DNA of 64,000 bases from NCBI GenBank assembly GCA_001949185.1, contig BDGG01000014.1, positions 294,707-358,706 on the forward strand, given 5' to 3'. Below are positions 34,788 through 47,073 of the stretch, in pieces. The position numbers and the translations under genes are program-made. Origin of the DNA: Ramazzottius varieornatus (lineage: Eukaryota; Tardigrada; Eutardigrada; Parachela; Ramazzottiidae). The notes beneath the pieces were generated by a model, which searched no databases, was not told where the DNA came from, and saw only the letters and a list, made by a program, of their open reading frames with translations. How positions within the stretch are numbered: position 1 is the stretch's first letter; each line of letters opens with the position of its first letter.

Positions 34788-37700
34788 TTAACCATCAACG
34801 TGCATGGGTTCGGCCGTCTCGTCTTCATTGGTCGCCACTTCCGGTGCGGCCTCTTCCTGCTTGATGCTGATCTCGGGAGCTGCAGCTTCGGTGACCGGAG
34901 CCACGTACAGCGGATCGGTCTTGATCATGTCCACGTCCAAGACTTTAGCGTATTCACCCGTCACCCAACGGATCACCAGTTCCTACAAACGATATCATTC
35001 CGTTGAATTAACAGCACTACCAAGACAGTAGCCACCAAGTGGCGCACTTCTCGTTGTTACTAGCTGAAAACGTGCGCCACTTGGGAAAAACTTGACGAGT
35101 TTCTTCAAGAGGCGCACGCTGCGAATCAATATCAGTCACTGTGCGCGCCGCTTGAGCCGGGCCGAATCTGGGCAATTCTTTGCGATTTTCCAGAGGCATT
35201 TTTCTTTTGAACAAAAGCTGGGAGGTTTCACATTAATTTCTTTCTTGCAAACTTATTCTTTGATGATTTACCCCAGCGGCTTTCGTAATCTTGACGCGGT
35301 CTGCTGCCGACAACGAGCCTAAGATATCGACGTTTCCGCGTTCGCAAGGGTCCTTGAACCCGTTCGGACATCCTAAAACGATACCTACTTTCTAAAATTC
35401 TCCCACGGAAGAACAAAGGTTAGAAGGCTTGATTGCACGAGAGTGAGACGTACCTTGAAGAAAGACTCCACTGGACATGGTGGACAAGATCATCCAAAAT
35501 GCTTCAGCCAAAGGAATGTCCACAGGAGCCACACCATGGTATGTCGACTGCAGACGCAGAACCGTGATCACCAAATACTCAATTGGCTGCAACCACAAAA
35601 CCTTTCATTTCACAGAGATCTCGGTGAGTTGCTCGAGACAACAGAGGAAAAGAGACTTCACAAAACTGCAACACATGCAAACAATTCAACAGCGTTATCT
35701 CAAGTGGCGCACGTTTTCATGATAAAGAAGTGAAAGCGTGCGCCACCTGGGAGAACAATCTTGTCCGATTTGTCCGAGTGTCGCACATTTTCAGTTTTGT
35801 CAGCTGGGGTAATGCGCCACATGACATGACCATCTCTTACGAATCGTCCGCCGGCCTACCCAATACTCTAAGAAACATTCTTACCCAGCCCACGAGTGGT
35901 CGCAAATCGGCATGCTTGTCGCAGATGGTATTCAAGATACGCATCAACATACGACATTGTGGAAAGAAGGATATAAACTCCTACGAAAGATTTCCAAAAC
36001 GGAATCATCGACCAATTCTTCACCCACCACAAAATCCACCAGCAACTCTTGTCCACACATTATTCTTCCAGGCACGTTTCTCACTCCAACCGTTCGAAAA
36101 CGGGTGTGTGAAGTTTCGTTGAAAGTATTGAAAATATGAAACAGGCAACAGTTATACTTAGACGAAGTGGGAGAGATTCGCACCTGGAACCAACGCGTTC
36201 GTCGGCTTTGGGCCAAAACGTTCAGAGAGCGTTTTAGATCCAAGCCGTTGGCCAAGGCCTCATTGGTCGTCACATTGTTACTGGTAGCTACATCGTTCAA
36301 CGAGGTGGTCGTTGGAGGAGCGGTGGTGGTGGTCGCTGCTGCAGCTGCGCCATCAGCGTTCAGCGTCGCTGAGGGCGACTGCACAAACTTGACCAGCATA
36401 TGCTCACCGCTGCTCAACTTGACAGCCGCCGGTACTTTCTCTGTTCCGTCGCAAAAAAGAGAAAATATTCAGAGCCATTCCACTTACACAACTTCTTGGT
36501 CGTTGAGGTCTTCAACATGAAACGACCAAGACTTCGAAAGATCAATCTAGCCTTACCTGCTTCCGCTTGCTGTCGCTTGAACAGCTCATCGCGAAGGTTC
36601 CCGTAGGCCAAGTAGACCCACACCGGAAGCTGCAGGTCTGACAACAGCCCAGGACCAACTGGCTCAAGACTCTTGACGAAGATACCGCACTGGTCAACGT
36701 GAGCGACCACGGCGTAATCTTGGTTCGTCATCGCCTGCAAAAATGCAACCCATAATTTTGATCAGTAGAAAAGAAAAGACCTTCATTTTTATTTTCCGGA
36801 AACTTTTGTTTCGTTCGTTTAGATTTTTTCCTTTCAAGCTTCGACATATCTTTCCCAGGTTTTGGAGAGGAAAAATTACTACCGGAAGCTCGGGGAAAAA
36901 AACGGAACAGATCATTTTCTCGAGTCGCGCGCGCATCCAGCTAACATAACTGAAAACGTGCGCCTCACGGGAAAACTGATCTGGTCGACTTCGTTTGCCG
37001 AGCTTCAAATTCTCACCTTCAGTTCGGCTTTGAGGGTATCCGCGACGCCATTCAAGACTACCGCGTTGGGGTGTTTGTTAGCGATGAGCAGAATCTCTCC
37101 CAAGAGATTGTCTTTGTTCAGCAAGTTCTTGGTCATCGTGCCGAAACGGTACGATCCCTTCAGCAGCTTCTCGTTGGCTGCGGGTTGGATACCGTCGGTG
37201 ATGGAGGGTAAGTTGACGTTCTCCGTTCTGAGAAAGGGAGCAAGGTGTCACATCCAAGGTCGCGAGCAAATGAGAACTCGACCAGGAGACTCGATGACGT
37301 CGTTTCTTCAAGTGGCGCATACCGTCAGTCGCATTGGCCAGAAGCATGCGCCACTTGAAAAATCCATTCGTCGAGTTTTCCAAGCGGCGTACACTTTCGG
37401 CCAAAGACAGTCAAATCATGCGCCAGTTGGAAAAACTATCGTGTCAAAGCTGTTTACTGAAATCAGAAATGATAACGCGACGAGAACTCACGTCATGTTC
37501 TCTACGATAGACTTTAGCGCCTTTTCCACGGTGTTCACCGCGTTGGTGACGCTTTCGAGCTCTCTGGGCGACGGAGTGATCAGTCGATGCTTCATCAGCA
37601 GGTACTGCTGATCGAACTTTGGTGGCTGTGGAGTGGTTCTTGGTCGGTTCTCTGGCGAAACTTCTTCGTGACTCTCATCTTGATCGAAGGGAAGATGCGC

Positions 37701-40700
37701 AGTTGATGGAGGACCACCTGCGAACAAATCGGACATTAGGCAAAAATTTCATGGCGGAAAGCCGCAGTGGGATAGGGTACCTAACATGGATGGTGGTCCA
37801 GCTGGAACTTGTGCTGGGAAATGGCCTGGCGGGCCTTGTGGAGCTTGTCCGTACGGGAGCACACCGCCGTAAGCCGGTCCAGGTGGGCCGTAGCTTTGTG
37901 AAGGCTGCATGGCCGCTGGGCCACCGTAGTGGTCGGATGGAGGGTAGCCGCCTGGAGCGTAGCCTGGCGGAGGTGGCCCGTATGGATCATCATGTGGCGC
38001 ACCTCCCCACGGTGGTGGGCCACCATGAAGGCGCTTATTGAACGGTGGTACTCCTGGCCCGAAACGCTTCATGCCACGACGAGCATTTCGTACGGCGTCC
38101 ATGCGCTCCATCGCCTTCTTCTTGCTTTGTTGAGGCTCCACGTGGATGGAAGGATCAACCTTTTTCTGTTAGAAGAGAGAAATGGGATGCTAACTGATCA
38201 TCCAAACAGCCCAGAAAGTCTGTGTGGTAGAAGATAACTTTGAGGAAATTTGACCAAAGAAATCGATAAAAATCATCCACCTGCCTACTTTAATCTGCGC
38301 AGTGCATGCAGTGTGCAGTACAAAGGTGCACAAGAGTAACAAAATGATCATGCACCTGAATACGGTATGCTGGTTGAAAACGCAGTGGACGTGTACGCTG
38401 GCGCATGCAAGACGTGACATCCTCCGCGAATATTTTTCTCAAATTTCTCACCTTGTATTCTAGCCGATGTCGACGTCCACGGATGTGCGAGTTCATGCCA
38501 CTTTCATCGGAAAACTCACAATCACACAGTGTACACTTGTAGTACGCCACCTTGCCCGTTCTCTCCGTCTTCTGGATGTAGGACTCGCCAATGGGCTCTT
38601 GTGCGATGGCGTTGGGGTTTACTGTACACTTGGCTGCAGCTGGTGTCGCTGGAGGCCCGCGGTGGTAACCACCTCGAAATCGACCTCCTCTACCTGTAAA
38701 CCAGACGCGAAAATTAGACAGGGCAAGCAAAGAAGAATCAACCAGGAAGAAAAGGGTTACCTCGATATGAATCGTAACTGCCATTCGTTTCCGACTTATT
38801 CGTTCCTTCTTCCTCTGGCTTCACATCCTCCACGGGGGTGGTCGAAGTCACTGCAGCTTCGGGTTCAGAAGAAGCAGCAGCAACTTCTTGCATGCCTGAA
38901 CCTGTGGTAGTGAGGATGGTGCCGCCGACGAAGTTCATTTTTGGGGTGATCAGCACCGTTTTACCGCCGGTAACCTGTAAGCAGTCAAGCGTTACCAATC
39001 AAATGTGACCAATCCAGCACTGGCAAGTGAGAAACGTAACAGATCAATCAAGAAAATCGGCTTCGATCAACCAACAGTGCACTTACCACTTTGGCGCAAA
39101 TGGACGATCCTGCAGACAGTTTGGTAGTTTGTCCAGCGTAACCTGGCATAAACGTGTCCACCGTCCTCTGCGAAATGGTCGGCTCGTTCTCGGGGATGTG
39201 CTTGCCGAGCTGCATGTGAAGTTTTAGCACCTGAAAGAAAAAGACAGAATGCTTTTCGAACTCGCTTTAGTTTCAGGTTTCAGTGTCAGTCGAACCGGAC
39301 TTACTCTTTGGTGACTTTTTCCGTGGATGTGCGATTCATAGGCTGCTTGTCCCGCAGTCTTGATGTTGCAGAGTTCGCATACAACGCCCACTCCTGCAGC
39401 GGAACTCCGATTACGATAACTGGAAGGTGTGGATGGCGGATCCGCAGGTGTACCTCCGGCAGCAGCTGCTGCTTGCTTGTCGGCCTCAAGAGCTTTAGCT
39501 TGCGCGTCACGCTTCTTGTGCTTCGTACCGGTCAAATGAGCCTGGTAGGACTACAAAATAAAGAAATAGGTTCGACAACATAATTGTGGGATAAGCGTCA
39601 AGAGAGACAAACTGCTGAAAATGAAATGGATGTGTCAGTTTTCATCAGCTTGCCAAAACATGGCGCTAGACCTTACAGCCTTGTATCGACCATAGAACAT
39701 ACTGTTATAGTGTCCGACACAAAATAAGCTTTCAAAATGGGTGTCAATGGAACCAGCTGGATACAGCGAATCAAATTCGTGAATTGGCTCAACACTGCTT
39801 TGATTCCTAGTCCGTATCTTAGACGCTCCGCCCATTGTTGAAAGCTTATCTTGTCCGGCACTTGTAGAACGTCACAACTGACACAGGGCACTTCACACGC
39901 ACCCGCCATGTTTAACAACGCCTTCCAGTTTGCAGTCTTGTGGCTTACTTGAGTGCAGTTTCGTTCAATTAAATTCAAAACCGTCCATAGGAGAAAGTGG
40001 ATCTCGAACTTCGAACTTACATCAGCTCCTGCGCAGCTAATTTTGCAAGTTTCGCAGTAATGTACAGTAGCGTTGGCTGGATTCTTGGGCTTGGTAGGAT
40101 ATCCATGGCGTTCGCGATAGCTCATGCCAGCTCCACCTCGAGCGCCACGATATCCACCTCGCGAACCTCCACGCGAACCACCGCGAGAAGATGACTCCGC
40201 GATTGGGTTCATGCTCTCCAGCCTCTTCACAGCATCGTTGGAGGAAATACCGCTGCTCGCTGCGGCAGTGGATTGGGGCGCAAGACCACGGTCATGCAGG
40301 AGCTGGGTCGCTGCCGAGTAGACAGCTGCGTCCAGTCCCGTGAAGCTCGCTGTACCTACAAGAAGAGTTTCAAGAACTCCCTGTTTGGCTAACATCAAGG
40401 CGTGAATTTTGTTCACTCACCAGCTCCATACACAGCACTTCCGTAGACCACATGATCCTGAAGAACAGAAATAAAATTATTCCTGAATACTTTTGGGTGT
40501 TACAGAACTGCAGTCAATCAAGCTCGTCAATCAATCGACAAAAGCGATGTGACGTCATAATGTAAACGAAACTCACCGTGGCAGCTGGATACGAAACAAG
40601 TCCGTACTATCGAGAAGAGCAGCATGTAAATTACGTTAACAATTCTGAACGGAACACCGAAAGCATAACTCACAGCAGGAGTGGTGACAGCAGGGTATAA

Positions 40701-40875
40701 GTTCGTTGGATAACCCGAATAGTTTGCCGTGGGTGCTCCAGACACTCCTTGGGCAGCAGCGTAGGATACTGCAGCCGACCTGCAAAAGTAAGAAAACACA
40801 GAGTAATTCGTACTGGAGATACCTCAGATAACCGTGATTCCAACACACTTACGCTGCAGTATAAGGGTTGAACAT
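34788..40875 (-). CDS. Zfr: Zfr, zinc-finger RNA-binding protein (C2H2 fingers + DZF domain)
   Basis: Eighteen coding exons, every junction in phase, 1052 aa: 40875-40853, 40779-40674, 40606-40577, 40457-40421, 40355-40021, 39550-39305, 39230-39087, 38974-38761, 38693-38452, 38165-37781, 37717-37492, 37227-37017, 36734-36557, 36440-36184, 35980-35885, 35586-35454, 35372-35272 and 34982-34788. An Ala/Tyr-rich N terminus and an RGG stretch precede three U1-type zinc fingers: HYCETCKISCAGAD...H...H, VCELCNIKTAGQAAYESH, and YKCTLCDCEFSDESGMNSH. Then PKMNFVGG, a Pro/Gly/Tyr-rich linker, and the DZF nucleotidyltransferase-fold dimerisation domain (MKHRLITPSPRELESV, GSYRFGTMTKNLL, NGLDLKRSLNVLAQSRRTRW, GFKDPCERGNVDILGSLS). 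It is a nuclear dsRNA-binding splicing regulator that pairs with the ILF2/ILF3 type of DZF proteins. The first exon is only 23 nt and the third and fourth are 30 and 37 nt. It shares a 435-bp interval with divergent Ccdc112. Confidence 0.95.
35030..35101. repeat. Hairpin repeat H9
   Basis: CACCAAGTGGCGCACTTCTC to AACGTGCGCCACTTGGG; loop TTGTTACTAGC. Zfr intron. Confidence 0.8.
35102..35156. repeat. Hairpin repeat H10
   Basis: TCTTCAAGAGGCGCACGC to GTGCGCGCCGCTTGAGCC; abuts H9, Zfr intron. Confidence 0.65.
35694..35766. repeat. Hairpin repeat H11
   Basis: TCAAGTGGCGCACGTTTTCA to GAAAGCGTGCGCCACCTGGG, outer ACAATCTTGTC. Zfr intron. Confidence 0.8.
35768..35828. repeat. Hairpin repeat H12 (degenerate)
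   Basis: TGTCCGAGTGTCGCACATTT to GGTAATGCGCCACATGAC; tandem to H11. Confidence 0.6.
36910..36992. repeat. Hairpin repeat H13 (degenerate)
   Basis: Left arm ATCATTTTCTCGAGTCGCGC, right arm AACGTGCGCCTCACGGGAAA with outer TGATCTGGTCGA. Zfr intron. Confidence 0.6.
37287..37377. repeat. Hairpin repeat H14
   Basis: TTCTTCAAGTGGCGCATACC to GCATGCGCCACTTGAAAAA. Zfr intron, tandem with H15. Confidence 0.8.
37375..37440. repeat. Hairpin repeat H15
   Basis: TTTTCCAAGCGGCGTACACT to AATCATGCGCCAGTTGGAAA. Zfr intron. Confidence 0.7.
39707..39865. repeat. Palindromic MITE, copy B (copy A at 34191-34359)
   Basis: Arms GTGTCCGACACAAAATAAGC...AAAATGGGT and the inverse GCCCATTGTTGAAAGCTTAT...TGTCCGGCAC; the central AATGGAACCAGCTGGA block matches copy A. 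Lies in the large Zfr intron between exons 5 and 6. Confidence 0.75.
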
Positions 40876-41310
40876 CGTCCTTCTGTGGAGCTGTATCCTT
40901 TTCAATCAGGTTCACAGGCTGTACGGGAAAGATGGATGGCAAAACGGGAATCGATCCTGACAAGACGATTTCAAGAAAATCTGAATGAATTTTATTTTCG
41001 GAAATTCGACTCATTCGACTGCTGACGTGACCGTTCCGCAAAACAAGCGCAATTCTTGATTAATGTGTTGCGCTTGTTGCTGTCTACAGTTGGCCTCTCC
41101 GTTACGGCAAAAGTGATGTAACGAGAGCGCCCCCATCGGCAGCTTTGCGGAACGGCTAGTGATTTCAGTGGACGACTTGGCAACCCGGATCTCGATTCCG
41201 GGGCGTCCGCCTCCAAAGTCCAACAAAGTTTCGATCATGTTTGTTTTTCTCGAAGAAGGCCGAAAAGCGTCGCTGTATGCTGTGACATCTAAACTGAAAG
41301 TGGTAACAAA
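40876..41310. promoter_or_regulatory. Divergent intergenic region between Zfr and Ccdc112
   Basis: The start codons of the two genes are 435 bp apart on opposite strands, so this segment must hold both promoters and 5' UTRs. No TATA box stands out. A bidirectional promoter of housekeeping type is the simplest reading. Confidence 0.5.
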
Positions 41311-44073
41311 ATGGCGATTATCAGAAAGCCACTTCGACCACATCCGTCTCTGAAAGCAGCGGACCGCGAGAAGCGAGCCGCATTCCTCCAGGACCACGAA
41401 CACTTCCGTCAACAGTAAGTAGAATCTACAACACAGTGGATTCGGACCAGCTAAGTGATCTTTTTATTTGAATCGTACTGAGGATTGCTCACCAGTCGAA
41501 AGAATGCGCGTCGTCGTTGGCATTGCTTATCAATGCCATACAACAGGGAAATCCCGAAATTGTCGAAGAACTGCGCTGTTGCAGCTTGAATGCCGAAAGA
41601 CGAGAAAGTAAGGGGGACAAAACGTCGTTCTTTCAGCACAACATACATAGAGAGTTTGTTTCAGGTGGTCATATCACTGACTTGGCGGAAAGGATTACGA
41701 AAATTGGTGCAGATATCGCGGCAGTTCCATCGTTGTTATCCTTAGCAGAGAAGAACGCTTCAGATGGTAAGCAGCAGTTTTCTATGTACAGGTTGAGTCG
41801 AATTCCCGCCATAGTTTTTGAAAATCAGTAGAAAATCTGTGGATTTGATCGTCTGATTTGTGCAACACCCATTTTACAGTTGAAAACTGACCTTATTCGA
41901 GACTGTTGAGACCGTCGAGAAACCGCAGAAAACTTTCCGCAAGAGATGAATGTGTGGATAATTTATCAGAACCAATTAGTAGCTTGTGGCTCACTGTCAA
42001 CAAAATGCGTTGCATACTGCCACGCTTAATCGTCATTTGTTTCACCAGAATGAAAATTGGCAGAATCAGTTCTTTTCATCCTGTGTCCAGATATTGTCCT
42101 ACCAGAGTTGCATAGGCGGAATATTTTTGCAAGCTTCGTACAGTGACAAAACAAGCCCCCACAAGCCTAATCCACCTTTGAAATCTCGCCCTCAATTTCC
42201 GAGTTTTTGGGTTTTTAAAATCTGGCTTCCTCCCATTCCTTAGATCGAGCTGAAAATTCTCACAGAAAGATCGTAATAATGTAACCTGCAGGCGGTAATT
42301 CAAAGCAGAAAGAAGCGTGGCAGAGTTTTCTATAGCACTGCAAAACCTATCGCGAGAATTATACTCAACCTGTAGACCTTTTTAATCAAGTTTCTGGAAT
42401 GAACTCTGTGAATACCCCTCGATTATTTTGTAGACGTTGACCAGCTTCAAGCGAGCCTACGGAAAATAAACGACGAGATTTACGAGGCAAAACTTCAGGC
42501 TGACGACGAGTAAGATTCCATCGCGTCGCAGGCAAACGCTTTCATACCTGGTTTGATTACGAGTTTGATATCTGGCAAAAAATCTTTGTAGGATGAGCAA
42601 ACTAAAGATGGAAGAAAGTCTTCTTGTCGGCGAACTGAGCGCATCGATGCGAGAAATGGGCTCGTGGACCCAGAGTGGTGACGCCACTGTCGCCAAGACC
42701 CGAGCCCCGAAGAACACCGGTGGTCCCTTGGCTATCCGCAACACCGTGGAGAAACCAGCGGCAGTTGTCGACTACGAGGTGTGAAACCGAGTAAGCCGCA
42801 GAATCTACTTTCCTACTATTTCAAAGTGTCCAGCTAACAGCTCTGAACTCGGCAAACAAACGCGGCCGGACCGTTTTTCGAAGTGGCGCTTGCTTCAAGG
42901 CGGTTAACGTACGCCACTTGGGAAAACAATCTGATCGAGCTTGCTTTCCGTGCCACCAGGCTGAATTATGATCTGGTTGGCGGCAGAATTTCATAGCAGC
43001 CAATGGCGGCACGACCGGTGGCTGGGACGATTTTGACCACCAAGAGTTCTTAGCCTTCCGGCAACGTCTCGGACCTCTTCAAGGCGCTCTCGTTCACCAA
43101 GCCATCGCGAACATCCCGACCAAGTCACCATCCGAGACCATCGAGCACGAAGTGTGGTACAGCCAGTACACGACACTCTTCGCAGCTCGTAAGGAAGCGG
43201 TTGCGGGATGGAAACGGAAGAAGGAAGAAGAGAATGAGAAAACTGTACAGGTACAGACCGTCCAGGCGAAACGTCGTGACGCGGCTGTCCAACAGATGCG
43301 CCAGGCGGCGCATGAGAAACAAAAAGCCAGGCTGGCTGTCCAGAAAGCACAGAAGGAGAAAGAAGAGGAAGCAAGGAGGGTGAAAATGTTACAAACTCAA
43401 AAAGAGCAAGACGAACAAAACCGAGAAGTAATCAAATAAAATATTAAAAATTGTCATTTCCACGATGACGTTACAGTACTGCGGGACGCAATTGGCGAAT
43501 ACTCTTTTTCCAGTCGTATACGATTACTCTTCTCTCTTTTCGTTCTTTTGGTGCAGTTTATTTATTTTTCTTGATGTCTCATTTTAGAAATTCCAAGAAC
43601 ATCAAGCTCAACTGAAACAGAAGCTGGATCAACACTACGGTAAGCTCGACGAGCAGATCACCGCGCTGCAGATGAAGGAAGCGCAGAAGCTCGAAGAAGT
43701 GCGAGAGCGACACCAGCTTGCGAACTCAGTTGTCCACCAGTTAGGAGAACGTGAACTGCACAAGGTCGAGGAGAAGTTTACGAAAAGACAGCAAGAGAAA
43801 GCGCAGAAGGAAAGAGAGATTCTGAAGAAGGAGGAGTACGTCGAGGGACTGCGCCGGAAGGTCTTGGAGAAAGTGGGTAGGAAACCGGAAAGGCTGACTA
43901 AGCCGACCAGTGGATGGAACAACCGACTCAGAAGTACGAGAGCAGCACGGAGAGCTCGGAAGCAGAGTATGGAAAGGGTACTGCAGAACTGGCAAACACC
44001 GACGAGTATTTTCGATCTGGCAAAGCTGGGGGTGCCGTTGTGGAGAAAAGAACCACACCATCAGCTAAATTAG
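41311..44073 (+). CDS. Ccdc112: Coiled-coil domain-containing protein 112 homologue
   Basis: Seven exons in consistent phase (41311-41414, 41483-41607, 41665-41766, 42434-42509, 42592-42778, 42987-43427, 43588-44073), 506 aa. The middle carries GGWDDFDHQEFLAFRQR and HEVWYSQYTTLFAARKEAV, the signature of CCDC112. Then follow long Glu/Lys/Gln coiled coils (about residues 260-430) and the conserved end VGRKPERLTKPTSGW... DLAKLGVPLWRKE. CCDC112 is a centriolar-satellite/ciliary-base protein in vertebrates, so a role in centrosome or cilium assembly is expected. In exon 6 the frame runs on through the donor to an early TAA at 43435-43437, so intron retention would make a shorter protein without the second coiled-coil block. 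Hairpin H16 lies in an intron. Confidence 0.88.
42846..42942. repeat. Hairpin repeat H16
   Basis: CGTTTTTCGAAGTGGCGCTT to AACGTACGCCACTTGGGAAA, outer ACTCGGCAAAC and ATCTGATCGAGC. Ccdc112 intron; the most distal copy seen. Confidence 0.75.
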
Positions 44074-46386
44074 AGTCTGAGTTTCCTGTACTACATTTCG
44101 ATTTGTGTGCTAGTCAGAACGATGGCCTTCTGACGTTTTGCATAATTTTTCAATCTGATGATTGTGATCATACGGTTTTGTGTTACCTTCGGGTAGTAAA
44201 TCATTTTGGGACGAATTGACAGGATTAGTTTCGGTAGGGGAATTTTGTGAGCAGACTATCAGTGTGACGCTACGGTTCTCTTGTGGGAATTGCATGCTTG
44301 AGCTCACCACTGTTTGGACCTTCGCAACACCCATCAGAATAAGGGGAAAACTGTTTAATACCGACACCTGTAAGGAAAAAAACTGTCACACTATTCCCAC
44401 AGCATTAATGTTGTCGCTTCCGCTATGGGAACTTACGTAAGAAGGATCAAAGGTACCTACCCCACACACCCTTCAAAGGAGACCAATGGATGCCGTTTTG
44501 ATCCATTCATATTACCGTGTCTTACGTAATAAATGTACGCCCCTTCTCCGGTATTTTCGAGCAAAAACCAAAAACGGATCACAAGTCTGTCGCTTTGTTC
44601 ATTTCAGCTTTTAGGTAGAACAAAGTCACAGTATTGCCCTCGTAAAGAGAAACCCTCCATAGCCTCCCTCACGAAAGCTTTGAAATAGTCTTTTGTAAAT
44701 TTGAAGCAGTTTGCATACACTGTTGGAATCGGAATTTAGTACATTTTACCATTTCCTGTCTCGTAAATGATACGAATGCGCGGTAATAGCAGTTCTTTTA
44801 CAGTATTGATCATCTCGGAAAGACGACTTTGAAAATTTGTAATTCATCTTGCATCTCACATGCGTCAGGGTTTGGATTGGCGGCATACTCAACCTGAGCA
44901 TGAGGTACTGTCATAATACCAAAGAGAGGTATACATCAGAAAACGAGCTGTCTAGTTTTTTTCATCCTTTTCATCTGTTAGACTTCTTCGCTGCCGTGCC
45001 TCTTCACAGACCCCTCTTTTTGAGGTGCAAAACTGAACCTGATGATACGGACAATTCCCTGGTAAGACACCCGGAAAAACAAAGTACGACTTCCAAAGAG
45101 CAGTTCGAACTTCGTACTCAATCTAGTACGCAAAGAAAGTCGTACCAATTTTCAGCATGGCGATGGGCATAAAAGTTAATCGTTAGTTGGTCCTTTCTTG
45201 AACAAGATCTTCAAACAGTTTACGAATGTTCCGCGAAAGCAGTATTTTTGTAGTAAGTATTTTTGAGTTCCAAACTTTTGGGATGTAAATTCGTAAATAC
45301 TATTCGAAAAACGATTTTCGTTCGACTGGGGCAAGCACTGGGTAGTTAGGCACACCAAGCACGCTAAAGCTAAAACTCGTTTCCTGGTGTTACGCCCAGA
45401 AACGATGGCTGCTCCATCCGTCCTGTTTATATCGTTGAAGTTATTCCAGCAGCCGATCCTGTGCAAATCGCAGAGAACTATTACCTAGATTCACAACTCG
45501 TAGTGTGATTATCATTTGATCTGTGTGAGACACGGCATGGAAGCGGGACTTCTCCAATGTGTTCTGCGACTTGCTGATTAGCACTGACAGACTCGACAGC
45601 AGGATGAGTCTATCCTGGTCGAGCCTATGTGTATAACACGGATTCACACCCGAACCTTTCTGCGCAAGCGGTGGTGATGAGTGGGTTTGTAGATCAGTGG
45701 TTTGCCACGTAACATTTCAGTGCGCTACTCAAGTGGACGGGTTGACGTCACCCAAATCGAATCTAGAGATTAACAAGCAGGCTCCCTCTGCTGCAAATAC
45801 AGCTTCAGTTGTTCGTACTTTTGGGTGGTGTACTGTATGGCAAAGCTACCATCCAGCCAGGATTGCCCGTGCTTTATTGTTACTCGATAGCCCAAATCAT
45901 CTACGTTCGAAGAGCACAAGATATTCGAGATCTAACAAGCTATCCGGAACTATGACCAAAATCCGAATGGGACAAAACTAAAAATTATTTCTGACCCGAA
46001 TGTTTTCGTTATTTCCCGATTCGAACTTTTAAGAACTGTTTTGATCAAAACAAGGGACTGTAATTTGAACAGTTTGAGTTATAGTTTGTCGAAGGATGCT
46101 CATTCTACTCTGCCAAATTTATTTTTCGTCAAAAAAGTTGAAAATTGTCCCGATCACTAGCCGTAAGATCCTTCTTATTCACCTGAGAGATGAGAAGCTC
46201 TTTCTTTAACACTCTGCATACGACCGTCCTCTTTGCGTATACAATCACTCAGTTTTATTCAGCTCCCATTATTAGCTTCTGATCTTTCGGGTCTGGGTCT
46301 TTTTGTTTGCATGTACCTCGGTCTTCTCACTAAAGCAACACTAATGACCATCGGTCAGCAAAACCCCAGCACGCTGGAAATTTCTT

Positions 46387-46854
46387 CTACGGTTTCGGGT
46401 GGTTTTGGTGAAATTTGGGGTTTCGTCTCTTCGCGCGAGACGCGTGACACGGTATTCGCTTAGAAAAAACTGGAGCACTAGAGACAGTCTTATCTATCGA
46501 AGCCAAGCCTGGGATAAATTTTGTAGTCATCAGTGCGGTCAGAAGAAAATCAAGACGACCAGTTCTCCCTTGTGAGATTTGGCGTTCATGCCAATTATCC
46601 GAAATTTGAAATTTCGAAAATTGCCTATTGGTTGGACCAGCCTCCGCAACACAGTGCCAGCCAATAAAATTCCTGTATACAAAAAGAAGACGGTAGTATT
46701 CTGCAAACATTAAAACGATCGTGCTGAAAGTGTTAAGGAGTTCGTCTGGGACGTTACAAAAGTTGACACTCTTACCCTGACCGGCTGACACGGTAAAACC
46801 TGGGTCGGCTGCCAATGCCGCCGACAGAAGGGAAATTACGAAGCGCCAGGGCAT
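46387..46854 (-). CDS. Hypothetical secreted protein (low confidence)
   Basis: 155-codon frame with a real ATG and a good signal peptide MPWRFVISLLSAALA, followed by DPGFTVSAGQGK and VNFCNVPDELLNTF. The remainder has no recognisable domain and becomes basic at the end. A TTTATATC element lies about 65 bp upstream on the same strand. No introns are needed. No family known; it could be a chance frame. Confidence 0.3.
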   Translation of the reverse strand: MPWRFVISLLSAALAADPGFTVSAGQGKSVNFCNVPDELLNTFSTIVLMFAEYYRLLFVYRNFIGWHCVAEAGPTNRQFSKFQISDNWHERQISQGRTGRLDFLLTALMTTKFIPGLASIDKTVSSAPVFSKRIPCHASRAKRRNPKFHQNHPKP

Positions 46855-47073
46855 CTGAGCACCGCTCTTTTTTGCCCTATTGTTATATTAGCCTGGAGAC
46901 CAGACTCGCTTCTTGATATAAAACTACACCAAACTGACATTTTGTGTCAGAATAAGCGTGATAGCCAAAGGCCCAAAGCGCCAGCCCGCCGGGTTAGCCA
47001 GCCAAGCTTGTTCAAACTAAGCCGTGAACCATCGCATGACTCAGTCTTACTTATTTCGGTGGTCTCAAGATGA

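Noticed and set aside
36862-37611. 249-codon plus frame
   Set aside because: Spans Zfr exons and introns in antisense, including hairpin repeats; a shadow frame.
37749-38141. Pro/Gly-rich frame as a separate gene
   Set aside because: It is exon 10 of Zfr, in phase with neighbours on both sides.
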